Source: Astrothelium macrocarpum
Lineage: Eukaryota; Ascomycota; Dothideomycetes; Trypetheliales; Trypetheliaceae
Length of the DNA stretch: 64,000 nt
Direction of reading: 5' to 3'
NCBI GenBank assembly: GCA_021030915.1
Contig: JAGEMR010000036.1
Location: 1-64,000, forward strand
Part shown: piece after piece, positions 11,778 to 21,605 of the stretch
How the letters are laid out: each line of letters starts with the position of its first letter
Position numbering within the stretch: the first letter of the stretch is position 1
Translations under genes and position numbers: made by a program
The notes under the pieces: model-generated
Seen by the model: only the letters and a program-made list of their open reading frames with translations
Database searches by the model: none
Told to the model about the DNA's origin: nothing

Positions 11778-13780
11778 CTATACCTTTTGAGCTGCGCTAG
11801 CTGTCATTGATGCTCTCCAGTCATCAAACTTTCTCTGCAAATCAAAGATGTCCTGCTTCCACCGTTTCTGTGCAGACTCATATAGAGAGTGAATTTCTGC
11901 AGCTCGCTGGCTGTGCCAATTTACTTCTCCCTTCAATGTTTTGTTCTGATCTTCCGAAAGACGAGCACGCGTTTTTTCTGCTTCTATCTGTTGATAGAGT
12001 CGGCCGATACGCTCGGAGGCATCCCTGACCACAGCAGATTGCCTCTCCAGCTCATTTCTAAGGCCAAAATTCTTGTCGAGAATCTCCTCATGTCGACTGT
12101 GAAGTATGTTGATTTCGTCTGATTTAGCAGCTATAGAGGCATTCAAATTGTCGAGAGCTTCTCTCACTTGAAGTTGTTGCTCTTGCTTGGCGTTCTCCTC
12201 CTGATATTTCACCTCATGAGCTGCGCAGAGCTCCTGTGCTTTTCGCAGCTCTTCTACTTTAGCCTGGAAGTCAACGTTCTTGGCCTCTAACTGTTTCTTC
12301 AAGTCATCAAGCTCAGCCTGTGTCTTATTCGACCTCGTCCGCTCGTTACCAACTTGGAAAGTGAGATACTGAATCTTTGCTGCATCAGTGTTTCGTTGTC
12401 CCTTCAGCTCTCCAACTTCATCCGACTTGGCTTGCAAGTTACGCCGTAACTCTTCAAGTTCATCGACTAGTTTATGTTGATGTTGCATTGACCATGTAAC
12501 TTCGGCTTTAGATTGCTCAAGCGAAGCACGAAGCTTGCAAATCTCCTCTTTTTTTCCATTGAGCGTAAGGCGAAAGGACTGTGACGCACCCAACAATTCT
12601 TTTATCCTAAGGCGCAGCTTGTGTTCCGCCTGAATTCTTTTGTGAAGTTCCTCAGCGAGACTGGTATTCTTCTTAGAGAGTTCTTCTGTACAAATGTTTA
12701 AGGTGCGGAGAGCCTCATCCTTATCACCGAGAATGCGATCTTTCTCCTTATCTTCTTGGAGCAATCTCTTGATTTCGTCATCTCGAACGCCAACCTCGTG
12801 ATCAGCGGCGTTACATGTATCTCCTGAATCTTTGTGATAGGTAGGAGACAATGCTGTTGGCAAAGGTTGGGATTCTTCCAGGGTTCGCAGGTCAGACGAA
12901 GCAGACTGAGAGACTTGAGATTGCTTGTTAGACTGCATCGCATTAGACCACTTTCGTTCTATATATGCATTGGAACCAGGTCAGACAGCAGAAATGTTGC
13001 TCAATGATTCGTGATCACATGAATCGATCGAGGGAAACGCCGAAGATCGCGCTCAGGTCTAAAATACATCGAGAGAATAGTAGCACTTACTTCTACGGGC
13101 TCAGTAGATTCATGTTGAGTTGGTTCTCGCTTCAAAATATTTTGATCGGCATCTGATGATGCAACCGTATTTGCAACATTCCAGGTGCAACCAAAATTCT
13201 CACCAATTTGTGCTGTAGATTCATCCGTAGCCTTCGTGAAACTGGAACTCTTTTTGTCAATCAAATGATCCAGCGATGCCAAGGACTGTTGCTGCCATGT
13301 TGTCTTTGGCCGAGGTGGCAGGGATCGTGCTCTTCCCACAATGGACTGGCTTGGACAACATTCGCTTCTGAGCTTTGTAGGATAAGACACAATGACATTA
13401 CCCGGATCTGTCGAGGCCGTACGGCGTGTCACAGGTTTCTTGATATCTCTTGGGAGGCTCTTCTGATCGGCACTAAGGTCATCGTTTCTTTTGACCACAA
13501 TCATGTCGCGCTCAGATTCTTCTTCCGAGGTAGATCTAATCAAACTTATGTTAATTTGTGCAAAATCCAAATCGTCCCGTGGAATTGAGAACAAATTCAA
13601 GGGCTCGTCTGGATATCATTAAAGCTTGCAAGCTTACCCCAGCAATTCAAAGGTTTGCAGTACGTAGCTATGCTCGTCTTCATTTCTAACATTCTTATGC
13701 CGCTTATAAGGTCGACGGCCCTTACTGCCTCGTCCTCGTTCCGATGCCGAAGTTCTTTGATGCTTGAGGGGACGAGGCAT
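11778..13780 (-). CDS. Long coiled-coil protein of unknown function
   Basis: Three exons: 13638-13780, 13091-13535 and 11778-12950. They give 586 residues, and the phases agree (2/1, then 0/0). The first exon encodes a very basic start (MPRPLKHQRTSASERGRGSK). The second exon is Ser/Thr-rich and probably disordered. The third is one almost continuous coiled coil of about 330 residues with heptads rich in K, E, Q and L. The first intron runs from GTAAGC to TTAG. The second (12951-13090) starts with GTAAGT and has a CTGAC branch site, but must end at AAAG to stay in frame, since the nearby TATAG acceptor shifts it. The family is not recognised. The basic head plus coiled coil suggests a structural or tethering protein, which is inference. 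Confidence 0.7.
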
Positions 13781-14689
13781 AGTTTCGTCATGAATACAAA
13801 GATATGCAACGCATTTGCATTTTCCAAGAACAGACTAGCTTTTGCTGGATGCCCCTTATGGCCACCCATGGAGCCAACGCAGGATCAAGCTGCATTTATG
13901 TCCAAATGGTCAAGGCACAGCAGAATTGGGGAAGTCGCACAGTATACCAGAAGCGGTACAGTTCGAGCGGCACAGTCCGAGGGGCACAGCAGATGGACTG
14001 GAGAACCTTGGAAAAGAGTAAGCATTAAAGATGACTTTACCTTGTCTGGTAGACTGTGCACCAATCATGCGCCCCGGAATTAGCCAATAAAGTTGGCAAC
14101 CTTTCTGATCGTAGATGAAGGTCTTTGGAGAAGGCGCTATTGAATTTAGAATGGCACAGCGCAACAGACATTCACATGATCAACGTTGGCTTTCAAAGCG
14201 CCCTCTTCCAATTAGTCTATGGTTGTCGCAATGCCCAAAAATGCTTGAATGCCCCAAATATGTACAAATGAGTGCGTTTTGCCGTCTGATGCACCACAGT
14301 ATAGATGTTCACAGCTTGGACGGCTCTTCCACTCCATGGACTCCTTTTTTCTGATGATTCCGAGAATCCACTGCAACCGGATCCGTCGAAAATGCTTCTT
14401 CGCCATGAAAATGCCTGTTCATATCAAAGATGAGTATGTGTCAATGAGCTACTGGGAGTGGCCACAGCAGCTGCCGCGTTCGCTTCGCATGCGCGACACG
14501 TGACCAAAGATAGCTTATGAATGAAGGAATGTAATGAAGGAAATAAGAAAGGCTCGAGACTGCTCGACATTCATTCCTGGCGTGAAGAAGAGGTTGCACA
14601 TTAGAACACCTGAGCGACATCGTCCAGCACAATAGAGTCGTTGAGCGTCTATACAACGCAATTTGCTCACTCTCAGCGGATTGGTAGAT
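13781..14689. other. Intergenic region
   Basis: The upstream side of the coiled-coil gene and the downstream side of the phosphatase-like gene. Short frames exist on both strands, but none shows conserved-looking sequence or sensible splice partners. No RNA gene was seen. Confidence 0.35.
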
Positions 14690-15715
14690 TTACCAAGTTC
14701 GCCGCCGTGCCTCGATGGATCTACTCAGGTGCTCTGTGCTGGAACCCCGCTTCCGTGGAAAAGTCCTATTTTTTATGAGAGTGAAGAAGAAAGTTTTCAA
14801 AGACACGAGAGAGTTCCCAGATAATGATATCAAATGGCAAGATGGCTGCGACTGGGGAACAAAGTGTATTATCAACTTACCACGAGCGCTCTTCACCATT
14901 CGTTAAATGTGAAGAATCTCCGTCCAATATAGGATCCCAGCCCCCACCCACCCCGATGCCGCCCTGCCAACCTCTCCAGTCATCCCGAAGTCTTAATGGT
15001 ATCCTCCTTCTGTATTCACTGATGCTGCATGTCCCGCAGTGAAAATCTTCTTGGCTTGAATCGTCTGGCATATGACCCGTGAGAGTCCTTCCAATTGCTA
15101 TCATGACAGCGGCATGTGTACAGATGAGAAGAGCTCGGGGTTGCTGCGGTCTCCTATCTTCATATTCGATTATTGCATGAAGAACCCGCGCCACACGATC
15201 ATGAAGTTCTGCGATGGTTTCGCCATTGGGGTTTGGAATAACGCCGTGAGAGGTCTCGTTATCGACGAAAGAAAAATGCCGTTCCTTCAGGACCTCATAT
15301 GGTGCAGGCTTGGGATGATAGAAGCGAGCCACGCCAAACCATTCTCCTAGACCGGGCTCCAAATTAACTGTGCTGCTGCCGGGCTGACCTACTTCTCCGT
15401 CGACCAATTTGACAAACGGTTCGATAGTCTGTAGGCATCGATAGAAAGGACTACTGTAAATCATCTCTATTGGAGGGTGTATTCTTTGCAACTCCTGTGC
15501 GAGCTCTTTCGATTGTTGGACGCCATAGCTGGCAAGTGCAGGGTCGCCATCAATTCCCGTGGGACTTCTGATATTATTAGCGTACTGTCCGGTTTTGGGG
15601 TCGACAACCCAATTGGAGCGAAACTACAACTGATGGTCAGCGGAGCACCGTAGATTGTGTTTTCTGGTGTCGTGAAGCCTACCCCATGTCTCACGACATA
15701 GATGGACTCTAACAT
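14690..15715 (-). CDS. Tfc7/tau55-like histidine phosphatase domain protein
   Basis: Exon 1 (15683-15715) encodes MLESIYVVRHG with the RHG phosphohistidine motif. The 59-nt intron ends TGTAG. Exon 2 (14881-15623) continues FRSNWVVDPKTG and NIRSPTGIDGDPAL, and carries YSSPFYRCLQT, an ETIAELHDR helix and LLICTHAAVMI with the second catalytic histidine. This layout matches the phosphoglycerate-mutase fold of fungal Tfc7-like proteins. In yeast Tfc7 (tau55) is a subunit of the RNA polymerase III factor TFIIIC, but many fungal members are annotated only as phosphoglycerate mutase family. Exon 2 ends in TGG-TAA-GT, where a strong GTAAGT donor overlaps the stop. Splicing to AATAG at 14766 adds 24 residues in an unconvincing frame, while the next frame of that exon looks like the family tail (see findings). 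The 3' end is therefore uncertain. Total 283 residues if spliced. Confidence 0.75.
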
Positions 15716-16703
15716 GCTGAAATCGAAAGGTTCTGGGCTTCGTCGAAGGACTGGGGATTCCACGGGTTTTGCCAGAAGGCGGTATGTTAAAAATGATGAC
15801 CGAGAAGCCGAGGTCCACGAGCCTGACAAATGTTACTGAGAAGGGGAAATCTAGGCTATTAGAAATCTTGACCAGCGCTCATAGAGCGTTAGAAATGACG
15901 AGTATCTTAGTAAAAGCGAAAGAAACACTGTTTTCGCCCGAAATACGGGGCAGGCAACTGGACTTGCATTTTGCCCTGCCATTAGACGGTCACTTCTCTA
16001 TTTTCTTCCGTCGACATCCTAAGGAGACTGCATCCCAAGGCGTGGGCTCCGAATTGCGAAGGAAGGCCTTGTCTTTATTTCATGATCTGGGATAGTGCCA
16101 GGAGCTGCAATAAGAAATGTCACCCGACCACGAGAGAGATAATTAGCCACACGCCTTCTAAGGATTTCCTCAATAATATACGACGAGAAAAAATTCGAAG
16201 CCATCTCTGAGTGGATCGATCACGGTTTTGTTACGGTTTTGTGATTATTGAAAACGGCATGAGATTCTCCCCACGAGGCGTACTTCAAATTATATCTCTC
16301 GCGATCGTGGATGACATTTGTTATTGCAACTACTGGTGGTAGCTGGACATTTGAACCGATGATACCGAGGAAGAAGAGAATCAATTGTAGAGACAATGCG
16401 AGTGATGTAAGATGCACCCAAGGCTTGTCTCTTCACAATACGGCTCCCGATTACTCTTTGACTCCTTCGGAGAGGCCTTGGTTTCAAATGCACTTCACCT
16501 CATCTGTGGCCCCGCTCTCTCCGTCTTGCTTCGCCTGTACATGTATATACATGATCTGGTCTCTCACAGGCAAGTACAAATATTCTTCATGCGAGTTATA
16601 GAGTCATACCAGCACAAGATATAGTGAAAGGTACACGGGTTCATTCGAAATGAAAAGTAAGTCGTGGAAAATGCGATGGCCCCATCAAAGTTGTTCTTAC
16701 CTC
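15716..16703. other. Gene-free stretch
   Basis: About 1 kb between the phosphatase-like gene and the end of the TPR-CHAT gene. Only short non-coding-looking frames were found. A TGTATATACATGA segment lies near 16540. Nothing assigned. Confidence 0.35.
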
Positions 16704-19700
16704 TCATACGCCATAATGAACATACGGTACCCAACTCAGCGATGGACTCATTTTTTCATCATCATCGTCATCGTCGTCGCTACACAGTTCGACATCTCTC
16801 GCCAGTTCGGAATTCTTCCGCACCCGGTCATCTGCGTTCTGCGTTTTCGTTTTATCCTGCATCGAGGGTAAGTCAGTCTTTGAAACCGATCTGTGACCAC
16901 GTCTAACGTTTTCTCTCATTTTTAACCAACGATTTCGAAGCTCTTTAGTAGCAATATGGAGCGCCCGACAGACAGAATGATCTGTCATACCTCCATCTCT
17001 CATTTCTTCGTACGTGAGTCTCGCCATGTCCACGGAAAGTTCATCCTCCACCTCCCATAGACTACCAATAACATGGCGAAACCCAGCTAATTGACACGCA
17101 CTGATTAAATGGATACTCTCGTCGAAGAACTTCTCATTTCTGACCTGGCCGGTCCCACAGGCTGAGAGGTAAGCCAAAAATGGCAACCGGCTTGGGGGGG
17201 GTGAATACGGCGAGTATCGTAGAAAATTTATGTGGTGTTGTGTGTATGTAATGGAATTCACCTTCAGGAGATCGGCCACGGTTAAATTCTCATCTTCTAG
17301 AAGCAGACTGCTCCGTGAAGGATCGGAGTCATCACTGTGACCGTGACCAGCGAAATGAAAGACCTTGTGTCTCTCTAATTGTCCCAAGACTTCCTGCCTA
17401 CGCCCCTTCGTTATAGTGGGTGTTAAAAGCATCGACTTGAAGCAGTTATATACTTCCTCTACCTCTTGAGCTGCGAAAGGAAGATCAGTATGCCCTGGTG
17501 TATGCTCCATGGCGACAAGAAGTGCGTTGTCAGCGGTCGATGGTGTACGTGCGGGATGTCGACGACCACGTATGATTGCCTTGATAGATGAGCTATAAGA
17601 CGACATCACCCTATCGAGCACTGTTTCGGCGGATCCGCTGCTGTGACGTCCTGCTACATGGATGGGGAACTTACTCAGCAGTCCGGTCGGAATCCACCAT
17701 ACATGAGGCAGTTCTCCACCGAGTGCGCATTGAGTAAACCCAAGGCCATCCAATATCGGATTTGCGACTGCAACCCAGAGCCACTCTAAGATTTCGGAGG
17801 CTCCCAAACGGCTCTCCCTCGCTTTCTTGTCTATCTCTTTGACATTCAGACGGGGTAAACTCAAGGATTGTATCTCATACTGTTTGACAAGGATCGCATC
17901 GCAGCGATACTCGCTGATATTGATAACAACGATGGGCCCATAACTTGCAGCAGCACACATTTTAGTTTCACTTGGTGGCAGCAAGAATTCCTCGAATCCA
18001 GGTCGTTTACGAATCTCGACAATCAGCTTATCGATCTCCAGCTCGTCCCGAAGATTGACAAATTGATCCGCTAGTTCAGGATGGCTCTCCTGCAGATCCG
18101 AAATATCTGTCCGCAATTCGTCGAGCAGCACACCACGACCTTGCTCAAGCAATTCTATGGCAACGAGTGGCTTTCTACCTGCATGTAATGCTGCTGCTGC
18201 TGCGTCAGATGCCAGTGTCCTACCGTGACTGATCATGAACTGTTTGTCAGGAAGTTTGAGTGATCGCGAATTCAATCTGGGAACAAGGCGAACGGCGGTT
18301 GCCGAAGCTTTATGAGCCTGTTCCCAGTCTGAAGTAATTGCGCAGCATCGAAGAATTTCTCTGCCAGCTTTTATGCGGCTGAAAGCGATTGAGTTGGACT
18401 CTCGTAGAGCAGATTGATAGTGCGAGATAGCAGAGTTGAGATCTGATATAGATCCTGTTCTTGAGAACCTGTCGCTGAGTCTATCCCCAAGACTATTCAG
18501 CAAAAACGCATGATTCGGACCGTTTTCCGGGATTGTTTCGATAGCTTCCTGTATAATTCGGATTGCCTCGTCAAGGTCGGCGATAGCTCCTGTCTTTGAG
18601 AACCTGTCCCCAAACCCGTTCCCGAGATTTCCCAACCAAAAGGCCCGTTTCGGGTCGTGTTGTGGGGTTGTATCGATAGCCTCTTGTGTGACTTGAATCG
18701 CCTCGTCAAGGTCAGCAGTAGCTCCTGTCCTTGAGAACCTTTCGCCAAGTTGAATTCCAAGATTATTCAACCAAGAGGCCCGACTTGGATCTTCTTTAGG
18801 AGCTGCATTAACAGCTTCTCGCAGAACATAAATAGCTTCGTTCAGATCGGCTATAGCTTCTGTTCTCAAAAACTTGCTACCGAGTCGACTTCCAAGATTA
18901 TTCAACCGGCATGGCCAATACAGAGTATGTTCTGGAGTTATTTCGAGAGCCTCTCTTGCGGCTAGGACAGCTTCTTCAATGTTGGCAAGCTCTCCTACCC
19001 TCAAAAACCTAGCGTGAAGTTGGTCTCCAAGATTGTCGTACACAGCTGCTGGGATTTCAACGCTTTCCCAGTCGTCGTCTGAATCGTCTCCTTGGATTAC
19101 ATCAACAGCTGCTCGTGTCAAGCGGATAGCCTCCTCAAGCTCGACTATAGCCCCTGTTTTCGAGTATTGATGAAAGAGAAGGCTTCCAAGGTTGTGTAGA
19201 CAAAATGACCGATGTGGACGGTTTTCTAAACCGTCTCCCTTAGCTACATCAACCGCTTCTCCTATTAATCGATGGGCCTCTTCAAAATCGGCTATCGCTC
19301 CATTCCTCGAATATCGGTCCTTGAATAAAACCCCAAGCTGGAGTAGGCAAGATCTACGGTGTAGATGGTCTCCTAAATTTTCTTCTGTGATTATAGCGAT
19401 CGCTTCTCGTAGTAATCTGATTGCCTCTTCGAGATCGGCTTCAGCTCCTGTTCTCACGTATCGATCCCTGAGTAGACCTCCAAGTTTGTTCAGCCAAGTT
19501 ACCCGGTCCTTGGAATTTGTATCAACAACTTCCTGTGCATGCTGAATGTCCCTTTTAAGATAGACTCTGGCTTTTGTTCTCAATAGATTAACTTTGATTC
19601 GAATTTCCCGGCGGTACCACGAAGCCTCCACTCGGTCCTTCAAGAGTTCGCCAGAATCGTTGGTCGTGTCAAGTGCCCATGTGTGCTCCGTATTAAACGT

Positions 19701-19730
19701 CCTCTGCCTTAGCAGCGCTCGCTCGTACAT
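16704..19730 (-). CDS. TPR-CHAT (caspase HetF-associated with TPRs) protein
   Basis: An intronless frame of 1008 residues. Residues about 75-450 hold eight tandem helical repeats of about 45 residues with the consensus LNNLGxxLxxRFxRTGAxADLxEAI, TPR-like units of the kind that precede CHAT domains. Residues about 690-1008 form the CHAT protease domain: histidine motif FHFAGHGHSD (about residue 790) and cysteine motif YLSACGTG (about residue 855), then GSLWEVEDE and the closing WVPYVHYG. Both catalytic residues are present, so a caspase/separase-type cysteine protease is expected. The first 50 residues (YERALLRQ, EHTWALDTT) look like a fragment of a different, kinesin-light-chain-type TPR, so an upstream exon or a fusion remnant is possible. 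A 24-residue insertion precedes the LSACGTG block and a DDDDDDDE tract lies near the end. CHAT proteins act in regulated proteolysis and cell death in bacteria; the fungal role is unproven. Confidence 0.88.
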   Translation of the reverse strand: MYERALLRQRTFNTEHTWALDTTNDSGELLKDRVEASWYRREIRIKVNLLRTKARVYLKRDIQHAQEVVDTNSKDRVTWLNKLGGLLRDRYVRTGAEADLEEAIRLLREAIAIITEENLGDHLHRRSCLLQLGVLFKDRYSRNGAIADFEEAHRLIGEAVDVAKGDGLENRPHRSFCLHNLGSLLFHQYSKTGAIVELEEAIRLTRAAVDVIQGDDSDDDWESVEIPAAVYDNLGDQLHARFLRVGELANIEEAVLAAREALEITPEHTLYWPCRLNNLGSRLGSKFLRTEAIADLNEAIYVLREAVNAAPKEDPSRASWLNNLGIQLGERFSRTGATADLDEAIQVTQEAIDTTPQHDPKRAFWLGNLGNGFGDRFSKTGAIADLDEAIRIIQEAIETIPENGPNHAFLLNSLGDRLSDRFSRTGSISDLNSAISHYQSALRESNSIAFSRIKAGREILRCCAITSDWEQAHKASATAVRLVPRLNSRSLKLPDKQFMISHGRTLASDAAAAALHAGRKPLVAIELLEQGRGVLLDELRTDISDLQESHPELADQFVNLRDELEIDKLIVEIRKRPGFEEFLLPPSETKMCAAASYGPIVVINISEYRCDAILVKQYEIQSLSLPRLNVKEIDKKARESRLGASEILEWLWVAVANPILDGLGFTQCALGGELPHVWWIPTGLLSKFPIHVAGRHSSGSAETVLDRVMSSYSSSIKAIIRGRRHPARTPSTADNALLVAMEHTPGHTDLPFAAQEVEEVYNCFKSMLLTPTITKGRRQEVLGQLERHKVFHFAGHGHSDDSDPSRSSLLLEDENLTVADLLKVNSITYTQHHINFLRYSPYSPPPSRLPFLAYLSACGTGQVRNEKFFDESIHLISACQLAGFRHVIGSLWEVEDELSVDMARLTYEEMRDGGMTDHSVCRALHIATKELRNRWLKMRENVRRGHRSVSKTDLPSMQDKTKTQNADDRVRKNSELARDVELCSDDDDDDDEKMSPSLSWVPYVHYGV
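18380..19525 (-). repeat. Eight tandem TPR-type repeats within the CHAT gene
   Basis: The DNA repeats with a period of about 135-150 nt, seen on the + strand as recurring blocks like cctgtccttgagaacct and gcctcgtcaaggtcggc. The two central copies around 18540-18730 are the most alike at DNA level, which suggests recent duplication or conversion within the array. Confidence 0.75.
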
Positions 19731-20438
19731 CTTTACTACCCTGCCATGCTATTCTTGGAGTTGGTAGAGGTGGCCAGAATTGTGCTCCAAATATGCTATC
19801 TCGAGTGCATAGTCTTGTTTTTGCGGTGCGTAGAAGAAGTTTGGTTCACAAAGTCAGTGAATACAACATTGGAACAGGTAGTGCTAGAAGTTTCCAGTGC
19901 CAGACTACCGTAGCACCGCAGCTCAACGTATTGCATAAGCTAGTGAACCTGAACGGTCTCTGTGGAGAGCGCATGTTCCTGACGATCGATCGTCGATCTA
20001 CAGCCTTGTCGGCATGAGGGGATGTCAGAGTTGCCTTACCTGGTGAGATTCCAACCCTAAGGCATTCATCTCACTGCAATTTCTCCGTTGCGATGGCAAA
20101 TTCAAACGTCTTTTCCCCTAATCTTAGATCTGCCCCTGATGTTTAGAATCTCCGTCTACCAAATCATCTTGGCGACATCATCAACTATTCTGCCTGGATT
20201 GAGTCCCTGCTTGGATTATGTGCTGGCTGTTTGTACATTCACCGACAAGGCCACAATTGCTCATCGGATATTTCTAATTGAGGCATTGGGTTCTTTCAAC
20301 ATATCACACATCATACCAAGTCAAAGTGAAAAGTGATGCTTGTAAGCATAGAAGGCTGATGCATTACGTGTCTCTTTTAAGATGGGTATCTTGGTTGTAT
20401 TTCATGCACTATGCTCCGCCAGATGGCTTGAGAGTGTG
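19731..20438. other. Intergenic region
   Basis: The upstream region of the TPR-CHAT gene, meeting the 3' side of RPS22. No further TPR-coding exon could be placed with certainty. No RNA gene was seen. Confidence 0.35.
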
Positions 20439-21092
20439 TTAATAGAAGAAACCAAGAATCTTTCCTGCCACATGCTTTCTCCTTGCCTCTTCGTGATCCA
20501 TGATCCCGGCAGATGTTGTCAAGACGATGAAGCCGAATTGACGGGATGGCAAGAGCTTAACAACCCACTTTTCCAGATCACGCAATTGTACATTATAACG
20601 GGGGCTGATGACACCGGTCTTGTTGATGCTATAAACGTCGTCAGTAAAGGCCTTTGTAAATGTATTGGTCCAATCATACCGTCCATTCAGCTGAATCACA
20701 ATCTTGCCATTGCGATGGTCGTCGACTTCTTCAAATTCGCCAATGTAACCTATCGACTCAAGTGTCAGCATGTTGCGATAGTTTAAACATCAAATTTCAG
20801 ACATGGTTCAGATGATGTGTAAGAACTTTGCAGAAAAATTTAATCTTCCGAGCACTTAAAGGACAAAGAGCCACATGCTAATGTTTGCAAGACAATTGTC
20901 TAGTTATCAACTCGGGTTGTATTGGAGTGAATGCATCAATCCAGCAAGCATTGACGTACCGTGCTTCTGCATCACGTGGAGAAACTTGACGATGACCTTG
21001 GAGCTTGGGCGGATGAGGACTTGTCGTTTGCCAGTTTTTTCGGCATTGTTGATTGACTTGAGGGCATCGTTCAGAACACTGGTGCGAACCAT
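20439..21092 (-). CDS. RPS22: 40S ribosomal protein S22 (uS8, S15a family)
   Basis: Exons 20960-21092, 20680-20749 and 20439-20628 encode 130 residues, the standard length of this protein. The product begins MVRTSVLNDALKSINNAEK, continues through KRQVLIRPSSKVIVKFLHVM, crosses the first intron (210 nt, GTACGT to GATAG) into HGYIGEFEEVDDHR, and ends DHEEARRKHVAGKILGFFY. All of this is nearly invariant in eukaryotic uS8, a component of the small ribosomal subunit. The second intron is only 51 nt (GTATGA to TATAG with a CTGAC branch site). It is a multiple of three and has no stop, so an unspliced copy still reads through. The gene diverges from the LysM protein gene, with about 510 bp shared between the two starts. 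Confidence 0.97.
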
Positions 21093-21605
21093 TTTTAGGA
21101 TGGAGGTCTGAGATTCTCAAGCGGCAGCTGCGGCTTGAGGTATCTGTATTTCAGGCATCATGATTAGCTTCAAGCAGCCAGAGCACAAAGAGTGCCCTTC
21201 GTAAGGGTTCTTAAGCTCATCCAGAAGGTAGAAGAGTATCATGTTGTGCCAGGCTTGTCAACCATAGGCATTTAACGATTGCATCTCCAGGCCATTCAAA
21301 GGGCACTCGGTATATGTGATCGATTTCGACATACCTCTATTGTTGGACGGATTTCACGAGGAACGGAGTGTCGTATGGCCAGGAGGAGGATGGGTGGTTG
21401 GGCGCACGATTTTGGCGAGATTCAAGTTCGCGAGTGTGCACTAGCCGACGCGCTAGTGTGCTTATCGATAAGGCAATGACAACCAGATGATGTCGACCAG
21501 ATGAACAACTCCTGTATCAAGGTATTATCTGTATTATCTGTATCATCTCTTTGCATATCATTTCTACAAAACCAATGTGTATATATACATTTTTGTAATA
21601 CCACA
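21093..21605. promoter_or_regulatory. Divergent promoter region RPS22 / LysM protein
   Basis: Both flanking genes start at the edges of this 513-bp stretch and point outward. No coding frame is convincing. No ribosomal-protein-specific element could be named with confidence. Confidence 0.4.

Noticed and set aside
17190..17262. A possible 71-nt intron in the TPR-CHAT gene at the insertion before the SACGTG block
   Set aside because: The GTGAAT donor and AAG acceptor would shift the frame, while the unspliced frame stays open through the catalytic motif, so it was kept as an in-frame insertion.
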